64,000 nucleotides of DNA from Brachybacterium sp036311905 (GTDB lineage Bacteria > Actinomycetota > Actinomycetes > Actinomycetales > Dermabacteraceae), in the NCBI RefSeq assembly GCF_036311905.1, contig NZ_JAZDCH010000009.1, forward strand, positions 69,622 through 133,621, read 5' to 3'. The position numbers and the translations under genes were made by a program. The notes under the pieces were generated by a model. The model ran no database searches. It was not told the DNA's origin and saw only the letters and a program-made list of their open reading frames with translations. Positions 30,378 through 39,296 of this stretch are shown here, in pieces (position 1 is the stretch's first letter; each line of letters begins with the position of its first letter).

Positions 30378-33245
30378 TCAGAGCGAGGCGTACACCGCGC
30401 CGAGGAACCGGCGGTAGGTCTCGTTGTCCGCCGCCCGGTGCCCGGGCCCCAGATCCACCGTGGTGGTGCGGAGCGCGTCGCCCTGTCCCGCCTCCCGGTA
30501 CAGCTCCCGCAGCGGGCCCTCGTGGCGGGTGACGTGCACGGCGTCACCGCTGTTGGAGAGTAGCTCCACGCGCGGATACGCCCCCTGGGTGCGGAAGGCA
30601 TGGAGGACGCTCAGCCGGGCGGGATCCGCCCCGTCGGCCGCGGCGTCGGGCAGACCGAGCGCGGGGGCGACCGCGGCATCGACCAGGCGCCGTGAGTAGT
30701 GCCGCAGATCCGTCTGCGGGCTCATCGCGGCGACCACCGCGCCTGGGATCAGAGCACCCAGCTGCAGCGCGGCGAAGCCGCCGCCCGAGCTGCCCGTTAG
30801 CACAACCCGCTCGGCTCCGAGCGCCGCGGCCGTGGTCCGCACCATCTCCGCCATCGCGGGGATCAGCGGGGCGTTCTCGGTGCCGAGATACCAGGCGAGG
30901 CGCACGGAGTCCGCGAGGTCGAGCGTCGGATCCGCGAACGCGATCGTCGGTCCGGCGTCCAGCTCGAGCTGAAAGCGCCAGCGCTGGAAGATCGGCAGCC
31001 GGTGGCGCGCCCGGTCGATCGCTCCGTGCAGCAGGACCGTGAGCACACGCCCGGGCGCCGGATGCAGCGCCATCGGCAGCACCAGCGGTCCCACCGCGAG
31101 CGTGTGGATCGCGGCGGTCTCCGGCCGGGTCCCGAGGCTGAACCGGTCGCCGTGATGCCGGACGGGCAGGGGGTAGAACGTGGGCCGCCAGGAGTCGTTC
31201 CTCTCCCAGTTCACGAGCGCCGTGCGATGCGACTGGACCTTCCGCGGATTCACGCGGCCGCGGATCGTGCCCCGCAGATCCGCGACAGCGGCCGTGATCC
31301 CGAGGTCGACATCGCCGACGAGGCCGCGGGATCGGCCCGCATCGAGCAGATCCCGAGCGAGCCGCAGCCGCTCCTCGGTCCGTGCCTCCGCGGTGGCGTT
31401 GCCGTCGGCCGCTGCGGCCCAGGCCGCCGCCCGTGCCCCCGCGATCAGGTCGAAGACCTCGCGCCGGCTGCCGGGATCCAGCGCGTGCGGTCGGCCGCTC
31501 GCGGTGGCCGCGACGACCGGGCGCGCCGCCCCCTCGGTGCCGTGCTCGTCCTCGGAGTCCTGCGGGAAGTGCACCGTCTCGTTGCCCACGTGGATCATCT
31601 CGGTGACCCGCCCCGTGGTGACCTCGAGGCGGAAGCCGCGCTCCTCCGTCGGCACCGCCCGGATGCTCGGCGCGGTCCCCTCACCGGTCGCCAGCACGGT
31701 GATGAAGCGGATGTTCTCCCCGCGCTTCGAGGCCGTGACCGCGGTGGCGGGGACCTTCTTCTTCCAGCCGGTCGAGACCCAGCCGTCGAACGGGTCCTCG
31801 CTGCCGGTGACCTGCGAGAGCTCCGTGTACGTGCCGGAGAACGCGAGCACCGCCCGCCGGCCCCCGTGGGACAGGTCCACCCGGTGCCGGCCCAGCACGG
31901 AGGTGACCCCGGGGCCGAGCTGCCACCGTTGGTGCGCGGTCACCGGGAGCGGGGCGACGACGTGGTCGACGACCACGAGGTAGTCCCCGGACTGGGAGTA
32001 GATGACGCGGCGCGTGAGGGCGATGTCCTCGAAGCTGTCGTCCCGGAACAGCAGGTCGTACGCGTTCTCGGTGCGAGTGGAGCGGAGCAGCTCGACCGTC
32101 GCGCCTTTCCGGGGCGTCGCATCGACGATCGAGACCAGGCTGTGCGCGGCGCGGGAGAGCATGTGACGGCGCGCGATGCTCCGCCCGTACTGGAACTTGC
32201 CGGGGTCGACGATCCAGTTGACGGTGTCCGCCGAGTAGGTGAGGGATCCGCCGTCGGGGTGGCCGTGCACGCGATCAGCGCGGCCGAACGACACCGAGAA
32301 GAACGTCTCCTCGTCGTAGTTCCGCTCCGTCTCGCCCCAGCCGCTGCGCGCGAAGACATAGCCCTGGTCGTAGATCTTCAGGAGGTCCGCCGGGGGCTCA
32401 CCCTCGGCCCCGCCGGAGGAGACGTAGTCTGTGACCGGGGCGCCGACGCGCCGGGGGCTGCCGCCGTCGGTGTCGCCGATCCCCACGAACGTGCCGTCGG
32501 GACGCGTGGCGTGGGCGATCCCCTCAGGGGCGAGGGCGTGGCGTGCCGCGGCTGGCGGGCGTGCGAAGCCCTCCGCGTCGAACCGCTTGAGGGCCCGCTC
32601 GTACCAGAGGTAGTTGTTGTAGTGGTAGGCGACCGCGCCCTCGGCGTTCATCCCCTGCTCGTCGTACTGCGCGGCAAGCAGCTCGTCGAAGCGGGAGCGG
32701 GCGAGCTCCGCGATCTGCTCGTCACTGAGGATCCGGCCGCAGACGAATAGCGCCTCGTGCTGGTGGAGAGCGTGGTTGGAGTGGCCCAGGTTCGCGGGAT
32801 CTGCGAGATGCTCCGCGTGGTCGCGGATGGTCTCCTCGAGCCAGTCGAGATCCTCCGGGCTGCGGTCGCGCAGCAGCGGCGCGGCGAGGCACAGCTGGAT
32901 CGCGCGGATGCCGTCGACCATGTCGCTCCACACCCACTCATGCGCGGGGGCGCTGCGCGGGTTGCTGTGCACCCAGTCCCGGGCCCAGCGGAGCCACAGG
33001 GCGAAGGCGGCGTCGTCCCCGGCCCGGGCGGCCCGACGCAGCGGATCCAGCCACCGCAGCATGTGGAACTGGCTGCGCCAGTTCACGTCGCCGAACGGAT
33101 CGGCCGCCCAGTCGATCGTCTCGGGCAGGCGCCATGCCGGGTGCGGCGACATCACCAGTTCGCCGCCGAGCAGCCGCGCCACCGCCTCCCGGTTGACGGA
33201 GGAGCCGAAGGTCTGCCGGTCCGCGACCGCGAAGTCCAGGGCCAT
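30378..33245 (-). CDS. Heparinase II/III-like domain fused to alpha/beta-hydrolase
   Basis: From the ATG at 33245, 1 nt after the upstream stop, this is a 955-residue protein. Residues 1-560 follow the heparinase II/III plan: NLGHSNHAL (Asn157-His158), NAEGAVAYHYNNYLWYE (Tyr207-His208), RSGWGETERNY, and VHGHPDGGSLTYSAD (His327, His329) at the start of the beta-sandwich. Residues about 685-955 look like a serine hydrolase: VVLTGSSGGGFAALQLG with nucleophile Ser820, SNSGDAVHV (Asp901) and DLGPGHRA (His936) complete a triad. No signal peptide is present. The combination could couple polymer cleavage with de-esterification of the same substrate. It is co-transcribed with the GT4 gene upstream and converges on the exporter ATPase with a 22-bp gap. 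Confidence 0.82.
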   Translation of the reverse strand: MALDFAVADRQTFGSSVNREAVARLLGGELVMSPHPAWRLPETIDWAADPFGDVNWRSQFHMLRWLDPLRRAARAGDDAAFALWLRWARDWVHSNPRSAPAHEWVWSDMVDGIRAIQLCLAAPLLRDRSPEDLDWLEETIRDHAEHLADPANLGHSNHALHQHEALFVCGRILSDEQIAELARSRFDELLAAQYDEQGMNAEGAVAYHYNNYLWYERALKRFDAEGFARPPAAARHALAPEGIAHATRPDGTFVGIGDTDGGSPRRVGAPVTDYVSSGGAEGEPPADLLKIYDQGYVFARSGWGETERNYDEETFFSVSFGRADRVHGHPDGGSLTYSADTVNWIVDPGKFQYGRSIARRHMLSRAAHSLVSIVDATPRKGATVELLRSTRTENAYDLLFRDDSFEDIALTRRVIYSQSGDYLVVVDHVVAPLPVTAHQRWQLGPGVTSVLGRHRVDLSHGGRRAVLAFSGTYTELSQVTGSEDPFDGWVSTGWKKKVPATAVTASKRGENIRFITVLATGEGTAPSIRAVPTEERGFRLEVTTGRVTEMIHVGNETVHFPQDSEDEHGTEGAARPVVAATASGRPHALDPGSRREVFDLIAGARAAAWAAAADGNATAEARTEERLRLARDLLDAGRSRGLVGDVDLGITAAVADLRGTIRGRVNPRKVQSHRTALVNWERNDSWRPTFYPLPVRHHGDRFSLGTRPETAAIHTLAVGPLVLPMALHPAPGRVLTVLLHGAIDRARHRLPIFQRWRFQLELDAGPTIAFADPTLDLADSVRLAWYLGTENAPLIPAMAEMVRTTAAALGAERVVLTGSSGGGFAALQLGALIPGAVVAAMSPQTDLRHYSRRLVDAAVAPALGLPDAAADGADPARLSVLHAFRTQGAYPRVELLSNSGDAVHVTRHEGPLRELYREAGQGDALRTTTVDLGPGHRAADNETYRRFLGAVYASL

Positions 33246-33246
33246 G

Positions 33247-34707
33247 TCAGGCGAGCGCTTCCTCGTAGACCGTCTCAACCCGCTCCGCGAGCTGCCGCCA
33301 GTCCCGTTCCGCGACCACCCACTCGCGCGACTGGGCACCCAGCAGCGCGCGCAGCTCCGGCTCCCCCAGCAACCGCTCGATCTGCGCCGTCAGCGACGCG
33401 GCGCTGCCCTTCTCGTGCAGCAGCCCGTTCATCCCGGGGGTGACGATCTCCGCGAGGGCGGCGACGTCGGAGGCGACCACGGCCTTGCCCATCGCCATCG
33501 CCTCGAAGGGCTTGAGCGGGGAGACCATCTCGGTCACCGGCAGCGGGAGCCGCGGGAACGGGGTTACGTCGATGATCGAGTAGTAGCGCTCGACCTCCTC
33601 ATGGGGGACCCGGCCGGTGAAGGTGACGACTTCGCCCAGGTCCTGCGCGGCGGCGCTCGCCTGCAGCTCCTCGAGCTTCGCGCCGTCGCCGATGATCAAC
33701 ACGTGGAAGTCGTCGCGGCTCGCGCGGAGCGACGCGGCGGTCTCGAGCAGCAGGTCCAGGCCCTCATAGTCCACGACGGTGCCGACGTAGCCGATCACCG
33801 TCTTCCCGGTGACGCCGAGGCGGGCGGCGAGCTCCTCGTCGCGGGGGAGCGGGGTGAAGCGCTCGGTGTCCACGCCGTTGGGGACCACGGTGATCTTCTC
33901 GGCGTCGACGCCGCGCTCGACCAGTTCGGCCTTGAGCGCCTCGGTGATCGCGATGACCCGGGTCGCGGCGCGGGCAGTGTCCGCCTCCATCCGGGCGAGG
34001 TACCGGTACTGGTCGCTGCGGCCCCACTCGGGGTCGCGGGAGGCGCGGGTGACCTCCCACAGGCCGCGCACCTCGTAGACCGACGGGATGCCCAGGATGT
34101 TCCCGGCCTTCACCGCGGCGAGCCCGTTCCAGTGGTTCGAGGCGCCGTGCAGGATCGCCGGCCGCTCCGCGCGGGCGAGCGGGAGCAGGGCGTCGACGTA
34201 CCGCTCGGTGTAGTCGAACATCGGGTTCTTCTTCTCGATCTGCCGCCCGGTGAGCAGGTGGTGGTAGTCCACCTCGCCCACCACCTCGCGCGCGGGCAGG
34301 TCAGGGACGTCCGCCATCTTCGGCATGTCGTACGGGTAGCCGAGCCGGGTCACGCCGTCCACGTCCCAGCCGGCCCGGTTCAGCTCGGTGAGCAGGCCAT
34401 GGGTGCGGGTCGCGTAGCCGCCCGAGTGGTACGGCAGCGCGTTGTGCAGGAAGTAGAGGACGTGCCGCGGGACCGGCGCGTACTCGGTGTTCTCGCGCAC
34501 CTCGGGGAAGGGGAAGCCGTCCCGGGCGAGGTCCGAGTTCCGCACCGCGGGGGCGGGGGCCGCGCCGACGGCGGAGGTGGTGGCGGTCGATCGCGAGGGG
34601 CGGGCCCGCCGTGTCTCGGTCCGGCTCCACCACAGACGCAGCTGCTCCATGCCTCCGTGCCGGAAGTGCCACAGGGCCTTGCGCAGGGTCGAGAGCGGGG
34701 ACGGCAT
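33247..34707 (-). CDS. Family 4 glycosyltransferase
   Basis: A 486-residue protein. The ATG at 34707 is chosen because GGAGGT lies 4-5 nt upstream and because residues further upstream in the same frame overlap the divergent gene. The GT-B domain (about 85-480) shows LYFLHNALPYHSGGYATRTHG, GIPSVYEVRGLWEVTR, ITVVPNGVDTERF, VIGYVGTVVDYEGLDLLL and the donor-binding segment MVSPLKPFEAMAMGKAVVASD with the retaining-GT4 E-x7-E helix. It is paralogous to the GT4 enzyme at 10050-11873. It is the first gene of a two-gene operon with the heparinase/hydrolase fusion. It probably transfers a sugar to the growing cytoplasmic polymer; donor unknown. Confidence 0.9.
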   Translation of the reverse strand: MPSPLSTLRKALWHFRHGGMEQLRLWWSRTETRRARPSRSTATTSAVGAAPAPAVRNSDLARDGFPFPEVRENTEYAPVPRHVLYFLHNALPYHSGGYATRTHGLLTELNRAGWDVDGVTRLGYPYDMPKMADVPDLPAREVVGEVDYHHLLTGRQIEKKNPMFDYTERYVDALLPLARAERPAILHGASNHWNGLAAVKAGNILGIPSVYEVRGLWEVTRASRDPEWGRSDQYRYLARMEADTARAATRVIAITEALKAELVERGVDAEKITVVPNGVDTERFTPLPRDEELAARLGVTGKTVIGYVGTVVDYEGLDLLLETAASLRASRDDFHVLIIGDGAKLEELQASAAAQDLGEVVTFTGRVPHEEVERYYSIIDVTPFPRLPLPVTEMVSPLKPFEAMAMGKAVVASDVAALAEIVTPGMNGLLHEKGSAASLTAQIERLLGEPELRALLGAQSREWVVAERDWRQLAERVETVYEEALA

Positions 34708-34739
34708 GGGACCTCCGGGCCGGGGACGCGAACTCCCAC

Positions 34740-34745
34740 ATAGTA
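34740..34745 (-). promoter_or_regulatory. Putative -10 box for the GT4-heparinase operon
   Basis: On the minus strand TACTAT lies about 33 nt before the GT4 start codon, allowing a roughly 26-nt leader that includes GGAGGT. The divergent gene at 34804 shares this 96-bp gap. No clear -35 box. Confidence 0.45.
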
Positions 34746-34803
34746 GGCGCAGAGCCGAGAGATACCCTGCTCGTGGCCGCCGCCCCACCTGCGAAGGACC
34801 GCG

Positions 34804-35859
34804 ATGCCCGCCCCCTCTCCGGACGCCCCGCCGCGCCGTCGCCTCCCCGCGACCCTCCTCGGCGCGCTGCTGGCCCTCGCCCTCGTGGGGGTGCTCGCAG
34901 TGGTGGCCCTCGAGCGGCCGGACGGCGACGCCCCGGCGTCGGCGCCCACCACCCGCACCACGGCGACGGAGACCCCGCCGCCCGTCCCCGAGCCGCCGGT
35001 CTCCACGATCGACCGCACCACGCTGACGGTTCCCGAGGAGGCGCGGATCGCCGAGCACACCTTCTGGGGTCGCGCGGGGGAGTCGTACCTGGTCACACTC
35101 GATGTGGTGAGCGAGAAGCCCGCCGACTCCGAGGGCTGGGCGATGTACCTCGGCGTGCTGGTCAGCTGCAGCCCCGACGCCGGCGCGGCCGGCGACTACC
35201 GCGGCGGCACCCAGAACCTCCGCACCGGCGAGCAGACCACGTACCGCAACCAGCTGCTCCTCTCCCCGTCGGCCGACGGGGCGATCACCTGCGACGTGAA
35301 GCTCTCCGCGCCCTACGACGACGTCGCCTCCGCCGGCACCGCCTTCGAGGTCGAGGCGAGCTGGCGCGCCGACCCCGTGGACGGCTCCGCCGCCGAGGCC
35401 CCGACGGACGACCTCCCCCGCACCCTCGCCCCCGGCACCGAGGACACCATCCTGAGCACCTCCGTGGACCTCACCGCCGAGGACGACGACGCCCTCCGCG
35501 GCCTCACCACCCTCCACCTCACCGCCTGCACCGTGGTGAACGGGTCGCGCGAGGAGGGGCAGTCTTGGTGCCGCGAGGGCGCTCTCGACGAGGCCGGTTC
35601 GACCGCGACCCTCACCGCCCGCCTTGAGCTGCTCGCGGCCGACGGCACCGTGTGCGAGGAGCTCGCCGCGACGGCGACGGACCCCGACCACATCGACCTG
35701 CTGCGCCACCACCGTCTGCTCTCCGCCGACCTCGAGGCGATCGTCCCCGCCGAGCACTGCGGCACCACCGCGCGGCTGCGCGTCGACCTCCGCAACGACG
35801 GACCCGCCCCGCTCGTCGTCCACCGCGCGAACAGCTCCGCGCTGCTCGTCGGCTCCTGA
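34804..35859 (+). CDS. Membrane-anchored extracytoplasmic protein of unknown function
   Basis: A 351-residue protein with a single N-terminal hydrophobic helix (about 15-37, LPATLLGALLALALVGVLAVVAL) after a short basic segment, then a Thr/Pro-rich linker (about 40-68) and a strand-rich exported domain. Several Cys residues (in VSCSPD, ITCDVK, LTACTVV, SWCREG, TVCEEL and AEHCGT) could form disulphides outside the cell. The final approximately 130 residues (GTEDTILSTSVDLT onward) look like a second beta-sandwich. No enzymatic motif or known family is seen. AAGGA precedes the ATG. It is divergent from the GT4/heparinase operon and converges on the histidine kinase; it may be a surface or cell-wall-associated sensor or binding protein. 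Confidence 0.75.
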   Translation: MPAPSPDAPPRRRLPATLLGALLALALVGVLAVVALERPDGDAPASAPTTRTTATETPPPVPEPPVSTIDRTTLTVPEEARIAEHTFWGRAGESYLVTLDVVSEKPADSEGWAMYLGVLVSCSPDAGAAGDYRGGTQNLRTGEQTTYRNQLLLSPSADGAITCDVKLSAPYDDVASAGTAFEVEASWRADPVDGSAAEAPTDDLPRTLAPGTEDTILSTSVDLTAEDDDALRGLTTLHLTACTVVNGSREEGQSWCREGALDEAGSTATLTARLELLAADGTVCEELAATATDPDHIDLLRHHRLLSADLEAIVPAEHCGTTARLRVDLRNDGPAPLVVHRANSSALLVGS

Positions 35860-35907
35860 ACCGCGGCGCAGCCTGCCCGCTCCTGACCCGTCGGCTCGCG
35901 ACCCGCC

Positions 35908-37557
35908 CTACTCCGCCGCGAGGCGGATCCAGAAGGTCGAGCCCTCCCCGGGCTGGGAGCGCACGCTGATCTGCCCGTTATGGGAGACGACGATCCGCCG
36001 CGTGAGCGAAAGGCCGATGCCGTGACCGGGGATGTCGCTGTTGCGGGCGGTCTCGGTGCGGTAGAAGTCGGTGAACAGGTTGGTCTGCTCCTGCGCGGTC
36101 ATGCCGATCCCGGTGTCGGTGACCCGCAGCTCCGCGTGCCCCTCGAGCATCTCGGTGGCGACCGTGACGGTGCCGCCGCGGCGCGTGTACTTCACGGCGT
36201 TGGAGAGCAGGTTGTCGACCGCCTGCCGCATGCGAGCGGCGTCGAGGGGCCGCTCCGCGGTCTCGCGCAGCTCGCGCACCAGGGTGATCCCCGCCTCCTG
36301 CGCGCGCAGCGCGAAGGCGTCGGCGGACTCGGCGGCGATGTCGGAGAGGCGGGCGGGCCGTAGCACCAGCTTCTCCGCGCCGGAGCGGCTCACCTGGTCC
36401 TGCAGCAGGTCCTCCACGATCACCAGCAGCTGCTCCGCGTTGCGCTGCGCGACCTGCAGGTAGCTCGCCGTCTCCTTGGACAGGTCCAGGTCGTCCCGGC
36501 TCAGCTCCAGATAGCCGATCACCGAGGTCAGCGGGGTGCGCAGCTCATGGGACACCGAGGCGACGAACTGCTCCTGCGAGCGGACCATCTCGAGGTACGA
36601 GGTGACGTCGGAGAACACCACCACCGCCCCGGCGCGTTCGCCGTTCCGGTCCAGGATCTGCCGCGCCGAGGCGGAGAAGGCGGTGCCGTCCTCTCCGAGC
36701 GGCCCCATCGCCACCAGGTAGTTGCTGAAGGACTCCTGCAGCACCGCCCGGCGCACCGGCCGCTCTTCCGCCGGGATCGGCAGGGCGGTGCCCGGGTAGC
36801 GCAGCAGCAGCTCCGCTTCGTTCGGGTCGGGGTTGTCCGGCGGGATGGCGAGGGCGTGGATCCGTCGCTGCCGGGCGTTCATGAGGACGTCGTGGCCGTC
36901 GGCGTCAACGACCACGATGCCCACGTCCACGGTGTCCAGGATGCTCTGCAGCAGCTGCGCGGACGCGTCGATCTCGTCGATCACCGTCTCCCGCTCCGCA
37001 ACGGTCTCCTGCAGTCGCTCGTTGCGCCGATCCAGCAGGCCCAGCGCCCCCTCGGTGAGCAGACCGATCTGCAGCACGGTGAGGGGCAACAGCAGCGCGT
37101 GCGCGAGGATCATCGAGTCCAGCTCCCCGCCGCGCACCAGGGAGGGCACCGTAATCGCCAGGGTGACCGCGACGAGCGAGATGAGCACACCCGTGCGGCG
37201 CAGCCGGCCGGACAGCCACATCACCGGGATCAGCGCGAGCAGCGAGGCGGACATCGACACGTCGCGCATCAGGTCCCGGATCAGAGCGACCCCGGCGATG
37301 TCCAGCAGCGGGATCAGCGCCGCCCAGGCCAGCGGACGACTGTCCCAGCGCACCGTGAGGGCCAGCACCGTGGTCACCGCGATCAGTCCCAGCGCCGCGA
37401 GGAACTGCGGCTGCACCACCATCTCCAGGGCCGACATGGCCACCAGCAGCGTGTACCCGAGCACCAGCCCCGCGAAGTACAGCTGCTTCGGCCCGGTTCC
37501 GGAGGTGGGCGCGACGACGGCCGCCAGCGGCGCGGTGGGGTGAGGTCGATCGGCCAC
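35908..37557 (-). CDS. Membrane PAS-domain sensor histidine kinase
   Basis: A 549-residue kinase. The GTG at 37557 is preferred because AGAAGGA lies about 8 nt upstream; an in-frame start at 37668 would add 37 residues without a ribosome-binding site. Residues 25-170 contain about six transmembrane helices with almost no extracellular loop, suggesting sensing within the membrane. Residues about 203-320 form a PAS domain, followed by HisKA with FVASVSHELRTPLTSV (His337) and HATPase_c with an N-box (Asn449/Asn453), DTGIGM (481-486) and GHGIGL (511-516). Its closest relative here is the kinase at 55715-57430, whose His is also residue 337. It follows the GTPase gene and a small gene on the same strand, and the only nearby receiver is the stand-alone REC protein at 39526-39942. 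Confidence 0.92.
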   Translation of the reverse strand: MADRPHPTAPLAAVVAPTSGTGPKQLYFAGLVLGYTLLVAMSALEMVVQPQFLAALGLIAVTTVLALTVRWDSRPLAWAALIPLLDIAGVALIRDLMRDVSMSASLLALIPVMWLSGRLRRTGVLISLVAVTLAITVPSLVRGGELDSMILAHALLLPLTVLQIGLLTEGALGLLDRRNERLQETVAERETVIDEIDASAQLLQSILDTVDVGIVVVDADGHDVLMNARQRRIHALAIPPDNPDPNEAELLLRYPGTALPIPAEERPVRRAVLQESFSNYLVAMGPLGEDGTAFSASARQILDRNGERAGAVVVFSDVTSYLEMVRSQEQFVASVSHELRTPLTSVIGYLELSRDDLDLSKETASYLQVAQRNAEQLLVIVEDLLQDQVSRSGAEKLVLRPARLSDIAAESADAFALRAQEAGITLVRELRETAERPLDAARMRQAVDNLLSNAVKYTRRGGTVTVATEMLEGHAELRVTDTGIGMTAQEQTNLFTDFYRTETARNSDIPGHGIGLSLTRRIVVSHNGQISVRSQPGEGSTFWIRLAAE

Positions 37558-37674
37558 GACGTGCTTCCTTCTCAGCGGGCGGGGACTCGGGGGAAGCGTC
37601 CGGACCGGCACATTATCGGCCTGTCCGGGGAGCGGGGTGAGTCCTCCGGGGCGATGAATGCCGCTCACATCACA

Positions 37675-38007
37675 TCATGTGGGGGAGGGGTGATACCAGA
37701 TCGCCCTGTACTCCTCCCCGACCAGGGGCCACAGCCGCTCCCGGGCGTCCTCGAGGCTGTCGAGCCCGTCGGCGTCCGGCCCGTCGGCCACGAACTCGTG
37801 GGGGATCGGCCGACCGGACCGGTCGCTGCGGCCCTCGGGGTCGAGGAGGCGGAGGGTGATCATGCCGCCTTCGCGGCGGAAACCCTCCGCGGCGTCGCCG
37901 AGCGCGGCGAGCGCCGGGCTGTAGGTGCGCAGCGGATCGCCGGGGAAGGTGCAGCGCAGGATCCGGAACCCCCAGGTGCGACCGCGGGTGGCCCAGAGCA
38001 GACTCAT
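37675..38007 (-). CDS. Small protein coupled to the TRAFAC GTPase gene
   Basis: A 110-residue protein (MSLLWATRGRTWGFRIL...). It is soluble, with a hydrophobic, strand-rich N-terminal half and an acidic C-terminal segment (GPDADGLDSLEDARERLWPLV). I recognise no family. Its ATG overlaps the stop of the GTPase gene (ATGA, 38007-38004), which strongly suggests co-translation and joint function. Small partner proteins of this sort are often found with TRAFAC-type GTPases in actinobacteria, but no activity is assigned. Confidence 0.7.
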   Translation of the reverse strand: MSLLWATRGRTWGFRILRCTFPGDPLRTYSPALAALGDAAEGFRREGGMITLRLLDPEGRSDRSGRPIPHEFVADGPDADGLDSLEDARERLWPLVGEEYRAIWYHPSPT

Positions 38008-39296
38008 CGCGGGCTCCGCACCAGCGTGCCGTCCCGCTCGCCCCGCTCGAGGTCGAGCAGGAAGCCGGTGAGCACCTCGGAGAGGCGGTCCTTCCGCGCC
38101 ATCGCCCGACGGTTCGCCGCGACCAGATCGTCCCCGACGAGGTCCAGCAGCTGCACGACAGCCCCCGCGGAGACCGCGACCGAGGCGCCCTTCAGCGCCG
38201 CCTTGAGCGGCGCCGGCAGCGGGGCACGGGCCGCCACGCCGAGGCCGGTCGCGAGGACCGGCAGCACGGCCTTCACCCCGTCGGCGCCGCTGAGCAGGTC
38301 ATCGACCACCCTGCGCGGCATCTCCAGCGTGCGCGCCCAGCGCAGGTGCCGCTGCATCGGCAACATGGCCGCGACCGGGAGCAGCAGGTCCAGGCCCACC
38401 CGGGTGCTCACGTCGATCGTGCCCGGCTCGAAGCGGGCGGAGGACAGCCGCAGGAAGTCCTCGCCCACGGCGAGGGCGTCCCCGGCCTTCACGAAGCTGC
38501 GCAGGGTCTCGCGCAGCAGCCCCAGCTCGTCGGCCGCCTTCTCGATCACCAGCTCCTGGAAGTCGCGGGTGCTCATCTCCGGCAGCAGATCCGCCTTCGA
38601 CAGCGCGAGCATCCAGATCCGCGGCGCGTCCACGAGCGGCTCCCCCTTCGGGAGGATCTCGGTGCGCAGGCTGAGCAGACCGTTCTGGATCCCGGTGAAC
38701 AGGGGGCGGAGGTAGCGCTCCTCCTCGCCGCGGTGCTCGAGCAGCCGCTGCCCGTCGATGAGCAGCACCGCCACATCGGAGACCAGCAGGGAGCGGAAGG
38801 TCGCGATGCGGCGGGCGGCCTCCTCGGGGCCGCTCACGTCCTGCTCGAACCATTCGCCCGGGTAGTCGTGCCACACGATCCGGGCCAGCGGCGTCCCGGC
38901 CGGGGCGCTCTTGCCGGGCTTCGGCGGCTTGGCCGGCTTGGGCGCCTTGGCGGACGGGGACGACTCGGGCGTCATCGGGGAGGCGGGGCCGGGGCTCCCG
39001 GCTGCGGGCTGCGCCGTGCCGTCGGCGTCGAGCCCCGGCCGCAGCCGCAGGGAGAAGGCGTAGCTGCTCGCGTCGAAGCGGGTGGCGGCGGGCAGCTGCG
39101 TGGCCCGCTTCATCCCGTAGTAGTTCTTCAGCAGCCGCTGCCCCTGCCCGATGTCGTCCGCGACCACGTGGAAGGGGCTGGCGGACTGGAACGCCGCCTC
39201 CTGGTACGCGCCGTAGAACGAGGAGAGCAGGACCGTCTTGCCGCTGCCCGACTCGCCGAAGACCGCGATGTGCTGTTCCCTGAGGGGTTTCGCCAT
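38004..39296 (-). CDS. TRAFAC-type GTPase/ATPase
   Basis: A 430-residue protein from the ATG at 39296. Walker A/G1 is FGESGSGKTVLLSSF (residues 13-27). An HDYPGEWF segment near residue 144 takes the switch II/G3 position, LLIDGQRLLEHRGEEERY follows, and LALSKADLLPE is a G4 motif (SKAD). A Pro/Lys/Ala-rich insert (about 105-135) interrupts the domain. The C-terminal third (about 285-430) contains two Ala/Leu-rich amphipathic or membrane-associating stretches (LLLPVAAMLP, VLPVLATGLGVAARAPLP). This resembles actinobacterial double-domain (DO-type) TRAFAC GTPases of unknown role. It is upstream of the small gene and histidine kinase on the same strand and divergent from the REC protein; a switch in envelope polysaccharide control is a reasonable inference. 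Confidence 0.75.
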   Translation of the reverse strand: MAKPLREQHIAVFGESGSGKTVLLSSFYGAYQEAAFQSASPFHVVADDIGQGQRLLKNYYGMKRATQLPAATRFDASSYAFSLRLRPGLDADGTAQPAAGSPGPASPMTPESSPSAKAPKPAKPPKPGKSAPAGTPLARIVWHDYPGEWFEQDVSGPEEAARRIATFRSLLVSDVAVLLIDGQRLLEHRGEEERYLRPLFTGIQNGLLSLRTEILPKGEPLVDAPRIWMLALSKADLLPEMSTRDFQELVIEKAADELGLLRETLRSFVKAGDALAVGEDFLRLSSARFEPGTIDVSTRVGLDLLLPVAAMLPMQRHLRWARTLEMPRRVVDDLLSGADGVKAVLPVLATGLGVAARAPLPAPLKAALKGASVAVSAGAVVQLLDLVGDDLVAANRRAMARKDRLSEVLTGFLLDLERGERDGTLVRSPR

